Shown one piece after another: positions 47,414-51,145 of a stretch of 51,145 nucleotides of DNA. The position numbers and the translations under genes were made by a program. The stretch is from Shimwellia pseudoproteus. Its GTDB lineage: Bacteria; Pseudomonadota; Gammaproteobacteria; Enterobacterales; Enterobacteriaceae. A model generated the notes under the pieces. The model was given only the letters and a program-made list of their open reading frames with translations, was not told where the DNA came from and searched no databases. The stretch lies in NCBI RefSeq assembly GCF_016415625.1, contig NZ_WBXP01000028.1, forward strand, positions 1 through 51,145, written 5' to 3'. The first letter of the stretch is position 1, and the number at the start of each line of letters is the position of its first letter.

Positions 47414-48337
47414 ATGAAATTTATTCACGGGCACGATCTTCAGCAACACGCCAGCGCACTTGATGGCTGGCAACAACATTACCAACAGCTGACGCCGGGG
47501 AAATTTATGGGGGCGCTATTTGATATTTGGCTCGCTGATGTGCGGTTATTTCGCGAATACCTCAATCTAAAAGTTGTCCAGCATATGAGCCTGGCCGCCC
47601 CCAACGTAAATCTGGTGATCCCGCTGCAAAATGATATTCTCCTGGGTAATATCCCCACCTGCAGCGGTATTGCCGTATTACCCTATGGCGTACAGCATTT
47701 TTCACTGATTTCTGGTAATCAGATGGACGTGCTGTGTATTTCACTGCCGCCCGCGCGTTTCCTGTCGCTGATGCCCGGCGGTGCCGCCTTGCTGACCCCA
47801 ACCGGGTACCATATTACGCTGCCCCCGCTGATGCTGGATAACCTGCGCCGCCAGTGCAACGCCATGATCCATTACCTGCAACACCTGCCCGCCAGGCAAC
47901 ACACCGATAGCCTGATGGCCCTGCTGCGCGATCAGCTGCTGGACACCCTGCGGGAAACCCTGGCCAGCATCCCGCCCGCGGCGGTTGCGCGGCTCGGCTA
48001 CACCACCCGGCACTATATCGTCGCCCGCTGTCACCAGTGGGTCCAGGATGGCCAGCCCGGAGAGATAACCCCCGACATGTTGTGCCGGCAACTGAAGATT
48101 TCCCGCCGAACCCTGCAATACAGTTTCCAGCAGGTGACCGGCCTCTCTCCGGTAGCCTACCTGCGCGCCATCCGGCTGAACCTCGCCCGCAGTAGCCTGT
48201 TGAACACCCCGGCCGAACCGGTGGCAGCCATCGCCCGCCGGGCGGGATTTCACCACTGTGGTTACTTCGCCAGTGAGTATGGCGCCCTGTTTGGTGAAAC
48301 CCCTTCCCAGACCCGGGCCCTGGCGGCACATCGCTAG
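47414..48337 (+). CDS. AraC-family regulator, EutR-like
   Basis: A 307-residue regulator. The N-terminal part (LDGWQQHYQQLTPGKFMGALFDIWLADVRLFREY) follows the EutR pattern (ITAWQQIYDQLHPGKF...), although no eut genes are nearby. The C-terminal AraC DNA-binding domain has its two helix-turn-helices at ITPDMLCRQLKISRRTLQYSFQ and PVAAIARRAGFHHCGYFASEY. ATG 47414 is preferred to the in-frame GTG at 47384, because the alignable protein begins there. It is convergent with an APC permease, a possible target. Confidence 0.88.
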   Translation: MKFIHGHDLQQHASALDGWQQHYQQLTPGKFMGALFDIWLADVRLFREYLNLKVVQHMSLAAPNVNLVIPLQNDILLGNIPTCSGIAVLPYGVQHFSLISGNQMDVLCISLPPARFLSLMPGGAALLTPTGYHITLPPLMLDNLRRQCNAMIHYLQHLPARQHTDSLMALLRDQLLDTLRETLASIPPAAVARLGYTTRHYIVARCHQWVQDGQPGEITPDMLCRQLKISRRTLQYSFQQVTGLSPVAYLRAIRLNLARSSLLNTPAEPVAAIARRAGFHHCGYFASEYGALFGETPSQTRALAAHR

Positions 48338-48342
48338 CCACT

Positions 48343-48367
48343 GCCCCGGCTAACACTGGCCGGGGGG
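48343..48367. terminator. Bidirectional terminator hairpin
   Basis: GCCCCGGC (48343-48350) pairs with GCCGGGGGGC (48359-48368, one G bulged) in the 42-base gap between two convergent genes. No U-run. Confidence 0.5.
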
Positions 48368-48379
48368 CTATCCCTCTGG

Positions 48380-49819
48380 TTATCCGCCGATGACCAGCGC
48401 GGATCGGCTTTGCTGCCTGGCCGCCCACAGCCAGCCACCCAGCAGGGTCGCCAGAATAATCGCCGGCCAGGCAATACTCACCCAGTTCCCGGCATTGCTC
48501 ATCACTGACAAGTTATTCACCGCCAGCATAAAACAGCCCGCCAGCATCACCGCACTCAGGGTTGGCGCGTAGCAGGACGCCCAGCGGGTAACCTGCTGCG
48601 GGTGGGCCCGGAACCACGTGATAATCGCCAGGCACGCCAGTATCTGGATGGCCAGCATTGCCAGTGACGCCAGGGATGACAACCAGGTGAACACCACGTT
48701 GTACGGGTCTAGGCGCAGCAGCGCCGCCGCTAACGTCACCCCCAGCGCCACGGCAGTCTGCCCACGGCTGGCCACCCAGGGGGAGCGATAGCGCCCGTGT
48801 ACCTGCGCAAAACCACGCCAGATAATGCCATCCCGGGCTAACGCCAGCAGATAGCGGGTAATCGAGTTATGGAACGCCAGCACACAGGCAAACATACTGG
48901 TGACCACCAGCACATTGAACACCAGGGTCATCTGGTTACCCAGCAACTGACGACAGGCCAGCAACCAGAAATCCGCCGGGTGCGCCAGCGCCGCCGCTAC
49001 CACGTTGGCCTCCCCGTAATACTGAATAATCGCCCAACTGGTGAACACGTAAAACAGGGTTATCAGCCCCACCGCAGTCCAGGTGGCCCGGGGGAGCGTT
49101 TTTTTACGATCCCGCGCCTCTTCCGAAAAGATAGCCGTCGCCTCGATACCGATAAACGCGGCAATCACAAATACCGTGGAGATCCCCAGCCCGGGGGTAA
49201 AAATATGGGCTGGCGCAAAACTGCCGTAACTCAGCCCGCCGTGCGCTGCCCGCCAGTATATCGCCGCCAGAGAGATAGCCAGCACAATGGCGATTTCAGC
49301 CATCAGCAGCGCCCCGAGGATACGCCCGCTCAGCCCGATATCCCGGGCGCCAATCCACTGGACCAGGAAAATAGCAATCACCGCCACCGCCCACCAGGGC
49401 ACCGCCACGCCAATACTCTGGCTGAGGGTCTGCTCAACAAAATACCCCAGCGCGGCATATACGCTAATCTGCACCGCGTTATAGGCCAGCAACGCCACCA
49501 TGGCCACCCCGCCACCGGCTTTACTGCCCAGCCCGCTGGTCACAAAATTATAAAATGCACCGGTGCCCCGGGTAAAACGGCTCATGGCCGCATACCCCAC
49601 GGCAAATAACAGATAAATGATGCCGGAAAATAAAAACACCCCCGGTACCCCCGGCCCCACACCTAATGACACGGTCACCGGTAATGCGCCCACCACCACA
49701 GTAAGCGGTGCCGCTGCCGCAATAACAAACAGAACAATATGCCACATACCCACGGCATTAGATCGTAAGCAACCCGCCTCAGTATGTGAGGGTAATGCGT
49801 TATCAATATTCTGGCTCAT
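48380..49819 (-). CDS. APC-family amino acid/amine permease
   Basis: A 479-residue transporter with about 12 membrane helices. Helix 1 holds MWHIVLFVIAAAAPLTVVVGALPVTV with the small-residue break of APC carriers, and GIEATAIFSEEARDRKKTLPRA in helix 6 and its following loop is the family signature. Relatives carry amino acids or polyamines. The facing EutR-like regulator would fit an amine substrate, but that is inference. Its own upstream region (49820-50086) separates it from the second AraC gene on the same strand. Confidence 0.88.
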   Translation of the reverse strand: MSQNIDNALPSHTEAGCLRSNAVGMWHIVLFVIAAAAPLTVVVGALPVTVSLGVGPGVPGVFLFSGIIYLLFAVGYAAMSRFTRGTGAFYNFVTSGLGSKAGGGVAMVALLAYNAVQISVYAALGYFVEQTLSQSIGVAVPWWAVAVIAIFLVQWIGARDIGLSGRILGALLMAEIAIVLAISLAAIYWRAAHGGLSYGSFAPAHIFTPGLGISTVFVIAAFIGIEATAIFSEEARDRKKTLPRATWTAVGLITLFYVFTSWAIIQYYGEANVVAAALAHPADFWLLACRQLLGNQMTLVFNVLVVTSMFACVLAFHNSITRYLLALARDGIIWRGFAQVHGRYRSPWVASRGQTAVALGVTLAAALLRLDPYNVVFTWLSSLASLAMLAIQILACLAIITWFRAHPQQVTRWASCYAPTLSAVMLAGCFMLAVNNLSVMSNAGNWVSIAWPAIILATLLGGWLWAARQQSRSALVIGG

Positions 49820-50086
49820 AGTGATACCCTGTTAATTGTTATCATGCAGGTGGGCTATAACATGTGTATCGACAAGAAACGTTTTACTGGCAAATCGGCG
49901 GCGCGTCGAGCCATCCGCGTGCAAATTGCCGAATAGTGATAATACGCGCCCCGTAAATATAACCCGCTGAAAAATAGCTATTTCACCGGCACTATTTATG
50001 CTACTAAACGGTGCAGCACCACATTACGCCATTCATTAATCACCGCTGCCCCAAAATAGATCATCCGCACCATTTTATGGCGTCGG

Positions 50087-50917
50087 TTACTCCGCCCCGT
50101 AATGAATACGATTAAAAAATTCATCGCTATTAATTTGCCGCTGATACGTACGCGGGGTAATACTGGTCAGGGTTTTAAATTCGGTTAAAAAATGGGACTG
50201 GTCAAAAAACCCCAGCTCCAGCGCTAACGCGCTACATGAATCCTCCCCCTGCTGTAACAGACGTTTTAACGCCTGCTGGCAGCGGGTAATCCGGCAAAAT
50301 GATTTCGGGGTCATCCCGGTATCCTGGCGGAACTGGCGCTGAAGCGTACGGCAGGTATAGCCGGAGAGGCGCTCCAGCTCACCCAGCCGAATATTCCCCT
50401 GATGGTGCTGGATCAACTGGATCAGGTTATGGGTCAGGGCGGTGCCGTTATGCTGGAGGCGGGAAATAAGACCGTGCTCAATAATCGCAATCTGGCGGGA
50501 GAAGGCGATATCCGGGGCGACAATTTGCTCAAACACCGCCGCCGAATCCGGCACCGCGTCTGCCAGTGAAAATTCATGGTTAATCATCGTCAGCGCATCG
50601 GGCTGAATAAAACCCGGCACCACCCCCGGGGCAAAGCGCACCCCAAAATAACGGTTGCCCGGGGTCAGGGAAAATTGCCTGGCCTGCAGCGGCGAGCCAT
50701 AAACCCCCGCCGTCGGGCGGCTTGCGTCACAGTCGAACAAAATATCAATACAGCCATCCGGCACGGCCAGGGTGGCTAATGCCGTGCTGGCGGCCTCAAA
50801 ACGGTAATAATGGGAAATCCCGGTCATGGCCGGGCGGTGAACCGAATAATGCCGGGCAGCATTAACCACAAACCACGGCTGTTCAGGTTTTACCGATCTA
50901 TTACTGGCAAGCGACAT
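50087..50917 (-). CDS. AraC-family regulator with DUF6597-type N-terminal domain
   Basis: A 276-residue regulator. The N-terminal sensing domain has VPDGCIDILFD and YFGVRFAPGVVPGFI, typical of the DUF6597/YdeC-like group. The C-terminal AraC domain has helix-turn-helices at IRLGELERLSGYTCRTLQRQFRQDTGMTPKSF and CSALALELGFFDQSHFLTEFK. AGGTTACTATG gives the start. It is transcribed towards the APC permease gene. Its target is unknown. Confidence 0.9.
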   Translation of the reverse strand: MSLASNRSVKPEQPWFVVNAARHYSVHRPAMTGISHYYRFEAASTALATLAVPDGCIDILFDCDASRPTAGVYGSPLQARQFSLTPGNRYFGVRFAPGVVPGFIQPDALTMINHEFSLADAVPDSAAVFEQIVAPDIAFSRQIAIIEHGLISRLQHNGTALTHNLIQLIQHHQGNIRLGELERLSGYTCRTLQRQFRQDTGMTPKSFCRITRCQQALKRLLQQGEDSCSALALELGFFDQSHFLTEFKTLTSITPRTYQRQINSDEFFNRIHYGAE

Positions 50918-51047
50918 AGTAACCTCCGGGGCAGATGAACGCGGGGATATCGCGATAACAACGCTGGATGCTGCAATGTTTATGCCACCCGCTTTCCTGG
51001 CGGCTATTAGCCCCGGTTACCGGGCTCCGGTAATAGGGCCCTGGTTA

Positions 51048-51145
51048 GGCTTTGTTGAATAAATCAGATTTCGGGTAAGTCTCCCCCGTAGCGGGTTGTG
51101 TTTTCAGGCAATACGCACACTTTCAGGCATACCTGCTTTCGTCAT
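51048..51145. mobile_element. IS903-type insertion sequence (IS5 family), one end only
   Basis: From 51048 the sequence GGCTTTGTTGAATAAATC is the 18-bp terminal inverted repeat of IS903, and the following 80 bases match the remembered IS903 end with perhaps one difference. The element continues past the window edge. The nine bases before it (CCCTGGTTA, 51039-51047) would be the target duplication if the insertion is intact. It separates the AraC gene from whatever follows. Confidence 0.9.

Overview
The window reads as chromosomal DNA of an enterobacterium (Enterobacteriaceae). Coding regions are GC-rich and several promoter regions are AT-rich. The evidence is a selenocysteine formate dehydrogenase-N operon, a general porin, tauABCD, rnk, ppk-ppx, a YicL-like permease and YnfA, all close to E. 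coli proteins as I recall them. The species cannot be fixed from sequence alone. The gene order (rnk directly before ppk, tau beside a cellulose locus) differs from E. coli, so the genome is rearranged relative to it.

Layout. 0.3-4.9 kb: fdnGHI (Sec at codon 196), with candidate FNR and NarL sites upstream and a strong terminator downstream. 5-7.4 kb: a small membrane protein, a 0.9 kb AT-rich gap, and an OmpC/OmpD-type porin with a CRP-like site. 7.5-12 kb: an orphan MDR reductase convergent with tauABCD (taurine import and desulfonation). 12.2-14.8 kb: an orphan TolC/NodT-type outer-membrane lipoprotein and a LysR regulator. 14.9-26.2 kb: a complete type I cellulose operon on the minus strand, bcsO-Q-A-B-C-D-Z, in which bcsO is split by a one-base shift at a run of eight G. 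27.2-32.9 kb: regulators and transporters (CatM-like LysR with an AAHS-type permease, YicL-like exporter, DHA2 efflux pump with divergent TetR).

33-36.3 kb: a small oxidative cluster (MpaB/DUF2236-type oxygenase, MerR, carboxymuconolactone decarboxylase-like protein, nitronate monooxygenase) and ynfA. 36.3-39.1 kb: an AT-rich block with a small lipoprotein, a FidL-like/MarT-like membrane regulator pair, and a 0.9 kb gap holding a 12-bp-period tandem repeat. 39.1-42.1 kb: a DoxX protein, then an ACS-type permease translationally coupled to a D-2-hydroxyacid dehydrogenase, with palindromic operators in front. 42.2-46.7 kb: rnk and ppk-ppx (polyphosphate synthesis and hydrolysis). 46.8-47.3 kb: an overlapping pair of small genes, the first ribbon-helix-helix-like. 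47.4-50.9 kb: an EutR-like AraC regulator convergent with an APC permease, and a second AraC regulator. The window ends inside an IS903-type element starting at 51048.

The points most worth a second look are the G8 tract that interrupts bcsO in an otherwise intact cellulose operon, the unrecognised two-gene small-protein module after ppx, and the MarT/FidL-like block with periodic repeats. I saw no tRNA, rRNA or CRISPR array.
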